Positions 56,575-64,000 of a stretch of 64,000 nucleotides of DNA are shown here, piece after piece. Positions within the stretch are counted from its first letter, which is position 1. Every line of letters starts with the position of its first letter. A program made the position numbers and the translations under genes. The notes under the pieces are model-generated. The model was not told the DNA's origin. It did no database searches and saw only the letters and a program-made list of their open reading frames with translations. Source of the DNA: Betaproteobacteria bacterium (lineage in GTDB: Bacteria > Pseudomonadota > Gammaproteobacteria > Burkholderiales > Burkholderiaceae_D); NCBI GenBank assembly GCA_025356395.1, contig JANXTA010000062.1, positions 35,593-99,592 on the forward strand. The letters are read 5' to 3'.

Positions 56575-57570
56575 TCAGATCAGCCCGTCGCTGATCGCGC
56601 GTTCACGCAGCAGTGCACGAACCATCTTCGTCACCGGCATCGGCAGGTCGACGCGCTCGGCCAGCTCGATGACCGCACCGACGATCGCGTCGATCTCGGG
56701 CTTGCGATGCGCCTCGAAGTCCTGGTGCATCGAGATGCGCGCCGCGCCGAGATGGCGGGCCACGTCGATACGCTGATTGGGCGTCATGCCGATCTCGATG
56801 CCGTAGGCCTTCGCGACGGCCATGCCCTCGCGCAGCATCGGGCGGATCACGTCGAGCAATCCTTCGCTGCCGCAGATGCGGCCCATGTGCGCGTAGGTCA
56901 GCGCCGCCACCGGGTTGAAGCTGAGGTTGCCGATCAGCTTCGACCAGACGTCCTTGCGGATGTCGGACGAGACGGTGGCGTCGAGCCGCGCGTCGCGCAA
57001 CGCGGCTGCGAGGCGACCGATGCGTTCGGTCTTCGGGTCGGACAGCGACCGGTCGATCTCGCCGACGATGAAGCCCTTGCCGCCGGTGTGATGCACGACA
57101 CCAGGCTCGCGGACCTCGGCGGCCGCGTGCACGACACAGCCGATGATCGACGACGCGTCGACCTGCGCGTGCATGGCGCCTGCGGGATCGACGCTGCGCA
57201 CGACCAGGCCGTCATGCTCGCTACCCTCGCGCTGGAAGTACCACCACGGCACGCCGTTGATGGCCGGGACCAGCATCGTCGCGGGTCCGATCAAGGTCGC
57301 GATGCGTGGCAGCAGCTCAGGGATGGCATGCGCCTTGAGGCCGATGAAGACCACGTCCTGCGGGCCGAGCGACCCCGGATCGTCGACGGCGTGCATCGCC
57401 TGCGTCGAGCTGCTTTTGCCGTCGAGATAGTCGACCAGCGTCAGGCCACGGGCTTCGATCGCTTCACGATGTGCGCCCCGCACGATCACCGAGACCTCGT
57501 TGCCCGCGGCCGCGAGCCGGAAAGCCAGCAGACCGCCGATCGCTCCCGCACCCACGACACACACCTTCAT
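56575..57570 (-). CDS. Ketopantoate reductase (ApbA/PanE) family protein
   Basis: A 331-residue NADP-dependent reductase. The dinucleotide fold starts at VVGAGAIGGLLAFRLAAAG. The catalytic lysine region is VWSKLIGNLSFNPVAALT, and AINGVPWWYFQ is common in the extended PanE-like group of proteobacteria. It may reduce 2-dehydropantoate or another 2-oxoacid. Position just upstream of the 2-oxoacid oxidoreductase on the same strand suggests a catabolic 2-oxoacid substrate (inference). The gap is 84 bp. Confidence 0.88.
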   Translation of the reverse strand: MKVCVVGAGAIGGLLAFRLAAAGNEVSVIVRGAHREAIEARGLTLVDYLDGKSSSTQAMHAVDDPGSLGPQDVVFIGLKAHAIPELLPRIATLIGPATMLVPAINGVPWWYFQREGSEHDGLVVRSVDPAGAMHAQVDASSIIGCVVHAAAEVREPGVVHHTGGKGFIVGEIDRSLSDPKTERIGRLAAALRDARLDATVSSDIRKDVWSKLIGNLSFNPVAALTYAHMGRICGSEGLLDVIRPMLREGMAVAKAYGIEIGMTPNQRIDVARHLGAARISMHQDFEAHRKPEIDAIVGAVIELAERVDLPMPVTKMVRALLRERAISDGLI

Positions 57571-57713
57571 GCGCTACCTCTCGTTCGATGTTGACCGACG
57601 TGCCGATGGGTTCGCCACCGACATCGACACCTTGTCGTTTCGTCCCCAATGGGCAGTTGCAGGATCGATCGCGGGCACGCCTGCGCTCGTCAACCCCACA
57701 TCCAGGAATCCTC

Positions 57714-58037
57714 ATGCCGACCCACAAATCTCAAGCCTGTCTGACCCTGCTGGTCAGCGCACTGCTACTCGCCGGTTGCGGACAACGCGATGCGACACCG
57801 ACCACCGATGTGCCGCCGACGAGCCAGGGGACCGTTCCGCCGCCTCCCGGTAACAGCACGCCGAAGCCAGCGGACTCGAACACGCGCAGTGCAGTGGAGG
57901 CCAACGAGAACGCAGGATCGCAATCGACGGTCGGCACGGCCGCTTCAGGCGCGCCACCCTACACCCTGAACAGCGCACCGGAAGGCAACACGGCGCCATC
58001 GCAGGGATCGAAGCCGGGCGAGGCTGCGAAGAAGTGA
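57714..58037 (+). CDS. Small proline/serine-rich lipoprotein
   Basis: A 107-residue lipoprotein with the lipobox LLLAGC after a short hydrophobic signal. The mature part is low-complexity (PPTSQGTVPPPPGNSTPKP) without a recognisable domain, so it is likely disordered in the periplasm. Start ATG 57714 has CCAGGAATCC upstream. The gene is isolated. Confidence 0.7.
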   Translation: MPTHKSQACLTLLVSALLLAGCGQRDATPTTDVPPTSQGTVPPPPGNSTPKPADSNTRSAVEANENAGSQSTVGTAASGAPPYTLNSAPEGNTAPSQGSKPGEAAKK

Positions 58038-58201
58038 ACCATGCGACTCCGACGTTCTCGATCGGCACGGCCGGAACCGGATTCGGCCTGCTCTAACGCG
58101 GGCACGCGCCCGTACTACCGGATTTCGACGCCGCTTTCCTGCTCAAACGCAGGGATTGACGTGGCCGTGGTCGTCGCGTCGTAAAGAATGACTCCGGCCC
58201 G

Positions 58202-59299
58202 TCAGGTGTTGCGCACCACGATGCTCGGGAACTTGCCCGACATGTCCTTGGCCTTGTCGGCCACCGCGATCGCCACCTTCCGCGCGATCTCCTTGTAGAG
58301 CAGCGCGATCGGACCGTGCGGATCGGCGATGACCGTCGGCGTGCCCGAGTCGGCCTGCTCGCGGATGCGGATGTCGAGTGGCAGGCCGCCAAGGTAAGGC
58401 ACGCCGAAGTCCTTGCACATCTTCTGCGCCCCGCCCTCGCCGAAAATGTGCTCGACGTGGCCGCAGTTGGTACACACGTGCAGGCTCATGTTCTCGATGA
58501 TGCCCAGGATCGGGATGCCGACCTTCTCGAACATCTTGAGGCCCTTGCGCGCGTCGAGCAGCGCGATGTCCTGCGGCGTCGTCACGATCACCGCGCCGGT
58601 GACGGGGACCTTCTGCGACAGCGTGAGCTGGATATCTCCGGTCCCCGGCGGCATGTCGACAACGAGATAGTCCAGGTCGCGCCAGTTGGTCTGCTCAAGC
58701 AACTGCGTGAGCGCCTGCGTGACGATCGGGCCGCGCCACACCATCGGCTCGTCCGGATCGATCATGAAGCCGATCGAGATCGCCTGAATACCGTGGCGCT
58801 CCATCGGTTCCATCGTCTTGCCGTCCCTGGTCTCGGGCTTGCCGGAGATGCCGAGCATGGTGGGCTGCGACGGGCCGTAGATGTCGGCGTCGAGGATGCC
58901 GACGGTCGCGCCTTCGGCAGCCAGCGCGAGCGCGAGATTGACCGCGGTGGTGCTCTTGCCGACACCGCCCTTGCCCGATGCGACCGCAACGATGTTGCGC
59001 ACGTTGGGCATCGTCTTTGCACCGCGCTGGACCACGTGCGTGAGGATCTTCGAGCCGACGTTGACGCTGACGTTGGCCACGCCGGGCACGGCGCGCAGCG
59101 CGGCAATCACCATGGTGCGGATCGCGTCGACCTGGCTGGCAGCGGGGTAGCCGAGTTCGACGTCGAGCGACACGTTGGCGCCGCCGTCGATCGGATCGAT
59201 CCGGAGGTTGCGGATCGACTTCGTGGCCGCCAGGTCCTTGCCGGTGTTGGGGTCGATGACGCCGGTCAGCGCGGTGTGAATCTGCTGCTCGATGGACAT
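58202..59299 (-). CDS. apbC: Mrp/ApbC Fe-S cluster carrier P-loop ATPase
   Basis: A 365-residue protein with an N-terminal MIP18-type domain (DPNTGKDLAATKSIRNL). The deviant Walker A GKGGVGKSTTAVNLALALA follows, then DADIYGPSQPTMLG and DYLVVDMPPGTGDIQLTL. The CxxC motif VCTNCGHVEHIFGEGG binds a bridging [4Fe-4S] cluster. It loads clusters on apoproteins in the cytoplasm. ATG 59299 is chosen over the longer frame because it starts the family-typical IEQQIHTALTGVIDP. It is divergent from arsR, with 116 bp between. Confidence 0.94.
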   Translation of the reverse strand: MSIEQQIHTALTGVIDPNTGKDLAATKSIRNLRIDPIDGGANVSLDVELGYPAASQVDAIRTMVIAALRAVPGVANVSVNVGSKILTHVVQRGAKTMPNVRNIVAVASGKGGVGKSTTAVNLALALAAEGATVGILDADIYGPSQPTMLGISGKPETRDGKTMEPMERHGIQAISIGFMIDPDEPMVWRGPIVTQALTQLLEQTNWRDLDYLVVDMPPGTGDIQLTLSQKVPVTGAVIVTTPQDIALLDARKGLKMFEKVGIPILGIIENMSLHVCTNCGHVEHIFGEGGAQKMCKDFGVPYLGGLPLDIRIREQADSGTPTVIADPHGPIALLYKEIARKVAIAVADKAKDMSGKFPSIVVRNT

Positions 59300-59379
59300 G
59301 GAGATCGGTACAAAAAAGAGGATTGGTAAGTCTAGCGGAATCGCGAGTCTGAGATGAGCGGTGGAACACGCGACGATCC

Positions 59380-59408
59380 TTGCGCCGGACAATCATTTCG
59401 ACTAAAAT
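59380..59408 (+). promoter_or_regulatory. Probable arsR promoter (sigma70-like)
   Basis: TTGCGC (59380-59385) and TAAAAT (59403-59408) are separated by 17 bases. The predicted transcription start would fall at about 59414-59416, on the arsR start codon itself, so a leaderless message is likely. Confidence 0.55.
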
Positions 59409-59415
59409 CGAAATG
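59394..59415. promoter_or_regulatory. Inverted-repeat operator over arsR start (ArsR binding site)
   Basis: CATTTCGA (59394-59401) and TCGAAATG (59408-59415) are perfect 8-base arms around CTAAAA. The site covers the -10 element and the first ATG, an expected position for ArsR repression. Confidence 0.7.
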
Positions 59416-59730
59416 ATGGAATCGGACGAAGTCATCGCAAATCTGGCCGCGCTCGCGCATCCTTTGCGATTGCAGGTCTTTCGTGCGCTCGTCGTGTCGG
59501 GAGAGCCGGGCCTGACCCCCGGCGTGATGCAGGAAGCGTTGCAGGTGCCCGCGGCGAGCCTGTCGTTCCATCTGAAGGAACTGACCGATTCGGGCCTGGT
59601 CACGCAGTTGCGCAACGGGCGACACCTGATCTATCGCGCCGACTACCAACGGATGAACGCCGTTCTCGGCTACCTGACCGAGAACTGCTGCGAGAGTGCG
59701 GCCTGTGCCGTCGGAACCCAGCGATGCTGA
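59413..59730 (+). CDS. arsR: ArsR-family arsenite-responsive repressor
   Basis: A 105-residue winged-helix repressor. The DNA-binding helix segment is VPAASLSFHLKELTDSGLVTQLRNGRHLIYRAD. The C-terminal ENCCESAAC gives cysteines C-C-x4-C, close to the C-terminal arsenite-binding cysteines of the Acidithiobacillus-type ArsR. Binding of As(III) should release the operator. ATG 59413 or 59416 (ATGATG) is the start. The palindrome overlaps the start. It is the first gene of arsR-aqpS-arsC-arsH, and its stop overlaps aqpS. Confidence 0.92.
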   Translation: MMESDEVIANLAALAHPLRLQVFRALVVSGEPGLTPGVMQEALQVPAASLSFHLKELTDSGLVTQLRNGRHLIYRADYQRMNAVLGYLTENCCESAACAVGTQRC

Positions 59731-60428
59731 CCGGATCGTGCACCGCGCAGAAGCTGGCGGCCGAGACACTCGGCACCGCGCTCCTGCTCGCGGTGGTGAT
59801 CGGGTCCGGCATCATGGCCGAGCGCCTTGCCGGTGGGAACGCTGCGATCGCGCTGCTCGGCAATACGCTCGCGACCATCGGCGCCCTGTATGTCCTGATC
59901 GAGCTCCTCGGGCCTATCAGCGGAGCGCACTTCAACCCGGCGGTGTCGATCGCGATGGTCGTGCTTCGAGCGCTGCCACGCAGCTTGCTCGTCCCCTATA
60001 TCGTCGTGCAGCTCGGTGGCGCGATGCTCGGCGCGTGGCTGGCGAACGCGATGTTCGACACCGATTTCCTGCAGCCTTCGACGAAGGTCCGCGCCTCGCC
60101 GGGACAATGGCTCGGCGAAGTCGTCGCGACCTTCACGCTGCTGCTGGTGATCCTGCGAGCGCCGAAGGCACGGGTCGCCGCGATGGTCGCGGCCACTATC
60201 GGCGCCGGCTACTGGTTTACGTCGTCCACCTCGTTCGCCAATCCCGCAGAGGCGTTCGGCCAGATGTTCAGCGACAGTTTCGCGGGCATCGCGCCGTCGA
60301 GCGTGCCGGCCTTCATCATCGCCGAACTGCTGGGCACGACGATCGCCGTCGTCGTGCACAAGGCACTCAGCATCGCGCCTCTCACCGTCCTGCCGGAGCG
60401 CCCTGTCGTCGGCGACGCAGCGCGATGA
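59724..60428 (+). CDS. aqpS: Aquaglyceroporin-like channel (AqpS type) of the arsenic operon
   Basis: A 234-residue MIP-family channel with six helices. Both NPA boxes are present: GAHFNPAVS and SFANPAEAFG. Instead of the arginine usual after the second NPA (NPAR), there is glutamate (NPAE), an altered selectivity filter. In the S. meliloti operon arsR-aqpS-arsC-arsH the channel lets arsenite leave the cell; this operon has the same order. Its start overlaps the arsR stop, and its stop overlaps arsC (ATGA). Confidence 0.9.
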   Translation: MLTGSCTAQKLAAETLGTALLLAVVIGSGIMAERLAGGNAAIALLGNTLATIGALYVLIELLGPISGAHFNPAVSIAMVVLRALPRSLLVPYIVVQLGGAMLGAWLANAMFDTDFLQPSTKVRASPGQWLGEVVATFTLLLVILRAPKARVAAMVAATIGAGYWFTSSTSFANPAEAFGQMFSDSFAGIAPSSVPAFIIAELLGTTIAVVVHKALSIAPLTVLPERPVVGDAAR

Positions 60429-60847
60429 CTGACGTCACCATCTTCCACAACCCCGCGTGTGGAACGTCGCGCAACACGCTCGCACTGATCCGCCATGCCG
60501 GCATCGAACCGACCGTCGTCGAATACCTGAAGAGCCCACCGGCGCAGGAGCGGCTGCGCGCATTGATCGATGCGATGGGGGCGCCGGTCCGTTCCGTCCT
60601 CCGCGAGAAGGGCACGCCGTATGCGGAACTCGAACTCGACGATCCCGCGTGGAGCGACGACGCCCTCATCGACTTCATGCTGCAGTACCCGATCCTGATC
60701 AACCGACCGATCGTCGAGACGCTGCTCGGTACGCGGCTGTGTCGGCCGTCGGAAGAGGTCCTCGCGATCCTTCCGGTAGCGCAGCTCACGCCGTTCACGA
60801 AAGAGGATGGCGAGGTCGTGATCGACTCGGGGGCGCGTGGTGCTTGA
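60425..60847 (+). CDS. arsC: Arsenate reductase ArsC (glutaredoxin-coupled)
   Basis: A 140-residue protein of the E. coli R773-type ArsC family. The catalytic cysteine is C12 in [15 protein letters not shown]. The sequence [16 protein letters not shown] and [17 protein letters not shown] are family landmarks. It reduces arsenate to arsenite using glutathione/glutaredoxin. The arsenite would leave through AqpS. It overlaps aqpS by four bases and arsH by about ten. Confidence 0.95.
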   Translation: MTDVTIFHNPACGTSRNTLALIRHAGIEPTVVEYLKSPPAQERLRALIDAMGAPVRSVLREKGTPYAELELDDPAWSDDALIDFMLQYPILINRPIVETLLGTRLCRPSEEVLAILPVAQLTPFTKEDGEVVIDSGARGA

Positions 60848-61550
60848 AGACCCGTCGACTTTCCCCGCGCTCGATGGCGCGTTCTTCGATCGACCGCAGC
60901 CCGCTCGTCTCGCGAGCGGTCAGGCCACCTCGCACCCGCCCCGTTTCCTGATCCTCCACGGCTCGCTGCGCCAGCGCTCGTACAGCCGCCTCGTCGGCTT
61001 CGAGGCGGCACGCCTGCTGATGGCGATGGGCGGCGAGGTCCGACTCTTCGATCCCACCGACCTGCCGCTGCCGGACGGCGCGCCCGACGACCATCCGAAG
61101 GTCGCCGAGCTGCGCGAGCTGGCCGCCTGGTCCGAGGGCATGGTCTGGTCCTCGCCCGAACGCCACGGCGCGATGAGCGCGATCCTGAAGGCGCAGATCG
61201 ACTGGATCCCGCTGTCCATCGGTTCCGTTCGCCCGACGCAGGGCAAGACGCTCGCGGTGATGCAGGTATCGGGGGGCTCGCAGTCCTTTAACGCGGTGAA
61301 CCAGATGCGCGTCCTCGGCCGCTGGATGCGGATGATCACCATCCCCAATCAGTCGTCGGTCGCGAAGGCGCACCAGGAGTTCGACGACGACGGACGGATG
61401 AAGCCATCGGCGTACTACGACCGCGTCGTCGACGTGATGGAGGAGCTCTACAAGTTCACGCTGCTGACGCGCGATGCCGCGCCCTACCTGGTCGATCGCT
61501 ACAGCGAGCGCAAGGGACGCGCCACCTCGGTGCACCTCGCGAAGATGTGA
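60837..61550 (+). CDS. arsH: ArsH NADPH-dependent FMN reductase
   Basis: A 237-residue flavodoxin-fold protein. The FMN phosphate loop is [13 protein letters not shown], and [27 protein letters not shown] closes the family pattern. ArsH oxidises trivalent organoarsenicals or reduces quinones/azo dyes in resistant bacteria. GTG codons at 60837 and 60840 are possible starts, both overlapping the arsC end. It is the last gene of the ars operon; the broken pit gene follows 87 bp on. Confidence 0.93.
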   Translation: MVLEDPSTFPALDGAFFDRPQPARLASGQATSHPPRFLILHGSLRQRSYSRLVGFEAARLLMAMGGEVRLFDPTDLPLPDGAPDDHPKVAELRELAAWSEGMVWSSPERHGAMSAILKAQIDWIPLSIGSVRPTQGKTLAVMQVSGGSQSFNAVNQMRVLGRWMRMITIPNQSSVAKAHQEFDDDGRMKPSAYYDRVVDVMEELYKFTLLTRDAAPYLVDRYSERKGRATSVHLAKM

Positions 61551-61637
61551 TCCGCAAGTCTGGTGGTCATCGGCCTGTCACCGGCAGGCCCAAGCATTTC
61601 CGGCCGACCAAAACGACCGGGGATCCCGACGAGCGCC

Positions 61638-63219
61638 ATGGCTTTTCCCGCGCATACAACTGCGCGTCCGTCGCGGCGCGACCCATCCGCGACCGCAAGC
61701 TCGGTGGTCGGCAGCCACCGCAGCGGGACCGCCGTGATCGTCGTCCTGCTGGGCATCGTGCTGTGCAGCCGTCGCACGCGTTCCTGCCCTGGCTGTTGCT
61801 CGGCATCGCGCTGGCCTTCGAGTTCGTCAACGGCTTCCACGACACGGCCAACGCGGTCGCGACCGTGATCTACACGCACTCGCTGCCGCCGACCTTCGCG
61901 GTCGTGTGGTCGGGCGTCTTCAACTTCCTCGGCGTGCTGCTGTCGAGTGGCGCGGTGGCGTACAGCATCAGCACGCTGCTGCCGGTCGAGCTGATCCTGC
62001 AGGTCGGCTTGGGCGCCAGCTTCGCGCTGGTGTTCGCGCTGCTGATCACGGCCATCATCTGGAACATCGGCACTGGGGCGCTGGTCCTGCCGGCATCGAG
62101 TTCGCACACGCTGACCGGCTCGGTGATCGGCGTCGGCCTCGCCAACCAGTTGTTCTTCACCGCGAGCGGCACCAGGGGGTCGACTGGTCGCAGGCGACCA
62201 AGATCGGCCACGCGCTGTTGCTGTCACCGCTGATCGGTTTCTTCGCGTCGGCGGCGATGCTGCTGGTCGTGAAGATGCTGGTGAAGAAGCCCGCGCCGTA
62301 CGCCGAACCCAAGGGCAACGCGCCGCCGCCGTTGTGGATCCGTGGCCTGCTGATCTTCACGTGCACAGGCGTCAGCTTCGCGCACGGATCGAACGACGGG
62401 CAGAAGGGGATGGGCCTAATCATGCTGATCCTGATCGGTACCGTACCGACGGCCTATGCGCTCAACCGCGCGCTGCCGAACAGCGAGGTCGGCGTGTATC
62501 GCGCGGTGTTCTCGCAGGCCGCGCAGGCGTTCGACGCGATCGCCGCGGGTTCGCCCGCCGTGCCCAAGACCGACGAGGCTCGTGCGGTGGTCAACACCTA
62601 CCTGCGCGCGAAGGATCTCGTCCCGGACGTCGTGCCGTCGCTCGCGACCATGACGCGCGACCTCGACGCATGTCTCGACCGGGCCGGCACGATCAAGAAC
62701 ATGCCGGCAGACATGACGAAGAACGTGCGCAACGACGTGTACATGGTGTCCGAGAGCCTGCGCATCCTCGACAAGGACGCGGGCTTTACCGCGACCACCG
62801 AGCAGAAGGCCACGCTCAAGACCTATCGCGGCAAGCTCGACGAGGCCACCAAGTTCATCCTGGTCTGGGTCAAGGTCGCGGTCGCGGTCGCCATCGCGCC
62901 GGGTCTCGGCACGATGGTCGGCTGGAAGCGCATCGTCGTCACGGTCGGCGAGGAGATCGGCAAGACCCACCTAGCCTACGGCCAGGGCGCCTCCGCCGAG
63001 ATGGTCGCGGCGGTCACCATCGCGGCGGCCGACCTGTACGGGCTGCCGGTCTCGACGACGCACGTGCTGTCGTCCGGCGTGGCCGGGACCATGGCGGCCA
63101 ACGGGTCCGGCCTGCAGATGGCCACGGTCCGCAACCTGCTGATGGCCTGGGTACTCACGCTGCCCGCTGCCATCCTGTTGTCGGGCGGCCTGTTCTGGGT
63201 GTTCCTGCAGGTGTTCTGA
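61638..63219 (+). pseudogene. pit: Pit-family inorganic phosphate transporter, frameshifted
   Basis: A PitA-like phosphate/cation symporter is spread over three frames. Frame one gives the cytoplasmic start and a first hydrophobic stretch (GTAVIVVLLGIVL). Near 61760 it moves to the frame with FEFVNGFHDTANAVATVIY and ASSSHTLTGSVIGVGLANQ. Near 62172, in a GGGGG run, it moves again to VDWSQATKIG, then SFAHGSNDGQKGMGLIM and GLPVSTTHVLSSGVAGTM. The N-terminal region also seems shortened (the loop before FEFVNG). As written it cannot be translated intact. One shift is in a homopolymer, so a sequencing slip is possible there. Loss of Pit would reduce arsenate entry (inference). Confidence 0.8.
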
Positions 63220-63273
63220 TCGTTCGCGGCGGGTTCGATATCCTTCGGTTCTCCAATTTTTCTCGAGCCCGCC

Positions 63274-63561
63274 ATGCCGATCACCTTCCAGGAATTCGAA
63301 GCCGATGCGCTCGCCCGCGGCTTCGACGAAGTCCTCGAGCGCAAGTGGACGCCGAACCAGGTCGTCGGTGAACATCGCCACCCGTTCGCTGCGGACGCGC
63401 TGGTCGTCGACGGCGAGATGTGGCTGACCGAGGCCGGCGGTACGAGTCACCTGCTGGCCGGCGACACCTTCAAGCTGCAGCCGGACGTTCCGCACTCCGA
63501 GCGCTACGGCCCGACCGGCGCGATCTACTGGGTCGCCCGCCGCGACGGCAAGTCGAACTGA
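63274..63561 (+). CDS. Small cupin-fold protein
   Basis: A 95-residue single-domain cupin. Histidines in VVGEHRHPFAADALVVDGEMW and DVPHSERYG fit cupin motifs 1 and 2. It lacks a signal peptide. Its ligand is unknown. It follows the pit pseudogene by 54 bp and precedes the broken acetyltransferase; no link can be proven. Confidence 0.75.
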   Translation: MPITFQEFEADALARGFDEVLERKWTPNQVVGEHRHPFAADALVVDGEMWLTEAGGTSHLLAGDTFKLQPDVPHSERYGPTGAIYWVARRDGKSN

Positions 63562-63577
63562 TCGGGTCCACGTCGTC

Positions 63578-64000
63578 GTGGCGACGATCCGCATCACCGG
63601 CGCTGCCGACGCGGCAGCCATTACGGCGATCTACGCGCCGATCGTGGCCGGCAACGTGATCTCTTTCTAACTCGAGGTGCCTACGGTCGACGAGATGCGA
63701 GACCGCATCGTCGCCACGCTCGAGCTCTTCCCCCTGGCTCGTGAGCGAAGACGCCCACGGCGCGGTAGACGGGTACGTGTATGCGAGCCGGCATCGCGCG
63801 CGCGCCGCCTACCAGTGGTCGGTCGACGTGACGGCCTACGTCCGCGAGGATGCCCGCGGCCGTAGCGTCGGCAAACGCCTCTACACGCGGCTCTTCGAAG
63901 AATTGCCGAAGCGCGGCTGCTACCAGGCCTTCGCGGGCATCGCCCTGCCGAACGCCGCCAGCGTCGCGCTGCACGCATCGGTCGGCTTCGAGCACCTAGG
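63578..64000 (+). pseudogene. Phosphinothricin-type N-acetyltransferase (ArsN1-like), nonsense and frameshift, cut by window end
   Basis: From GTG 63578 the frame reads TIRITGAADAAAITAIYAPIVA and then hits TAA at 63668-63670, where GAA (Glu) would complete the usual ISFE. It continues as LEVPTVDEMRDRI. After a CCCCC run (63730-63734) the frame moves by one to WLVSEDAHGAVDGYVYASRH, YQWSVDVTAYV and the acetyl-CoA motif ARGRSVGKRLYTRLF. The order matches phosphinothricin acetyltransferases. Homologues in arsenic loci (ArsN1) acetylate arsinothricin, and the ars operon is 2 kb upstream. The C-terminus lies outside the window. Confidence 0.8.

Overview
The window is GC-rich, gene-dense bacterial chromosome with tightly packed, often overlapping operons. 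It is most consistent with a betaproteobacterium of the Burkholderiales/Rhodocyclales type. This is an inference from gene content: Liv-type ABC cassettes, a long fused indolepyruvate:ferredoxin oxidoreductase, MmgE/PrpD, a PEP-CTERM protein, and a selenocysteine formate dehydrogenase locus. No rRNA, prophage, insertion sequence or CRISPR array was seen. There are two tRNA genes: tRNA-Ala(CGC) and tRNA-Sec(UCA).

Layout. 1-4.6 kb: end of a TRAP-type binding protein, a PhyH-type dioxygenase, a decayed IclR regulator, tRNA-Ala with its terminator, an alpha/beta hydrolase and an orphan Liv-type binding protein. 4.7-9.1 kb: a DUF4331 protein, a PEP-CTERM surface protein, an Old Yellow Enzyme and a DUF1203 protein. 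9.3-17.8 kb: one giant cyclic beta-1,2-glucan synthase gene. 17.8-28.5 kb: a glutathione transferase-like protein, a DUF1800/DUF1501 pair, a large patatin-like protein divergent from a lipoprotein and a small helical protein, and an MmgE/PrpD protein. 28.7-33.4 kb: a PAS-GGDEF cyclase, a TonB-dependent receptor that has lost most of its plug, a RibD-C/DHFR-like reductase, a second more decayed receptor fragment, and a degraded unknown gene.

33.5-48.2 kb (all minus strand) is the most striking region. It is a self-contained selenium-to-formate-dehydrogenase locus. In transcription order it reads: putative selenate ABC transporter (binding protein, ATPase, two permeases), selD, fdnG (in-frame UGA plus a clear SECIS hairpin), fdnH, fdnI, fdhE, a GNAT acetyltransferase, selA, selB and selC (tRNA-Sec). 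Selenium uptake, activation, Sec-tRNA synthesis, Sec insertion and the selenoprotein substrate are all encoded co-directionally in about 14.7 kb. An intrinsic terminator between fdnI and fdhE probably sets a step in expression.

48.3-57.6 kb: a complete LivFGMHK branched-chain-type ABC transporter, a fused indolepyruvate:ferredoxin oxidoreductase and a ketopantoate reductase-like protein, probably one amino/2-oxo-acid utilisation unit. 57.7-64 kb: a small lipoprotein, the Mrp/ApbC Fe-S carrier, and an arsenic operon arsR-aqpS-arsC-arsH with an operator palindrome over the arsR start. These are followed by a frameshifted Pit phosphate transporter, a cupin and a broken phosphinothricin-acetyltransferase (ArsN1-like) gene cut by the window end. 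Several genes are decaying: IclR, two TonB receptors, pit and the acetyltransferase.
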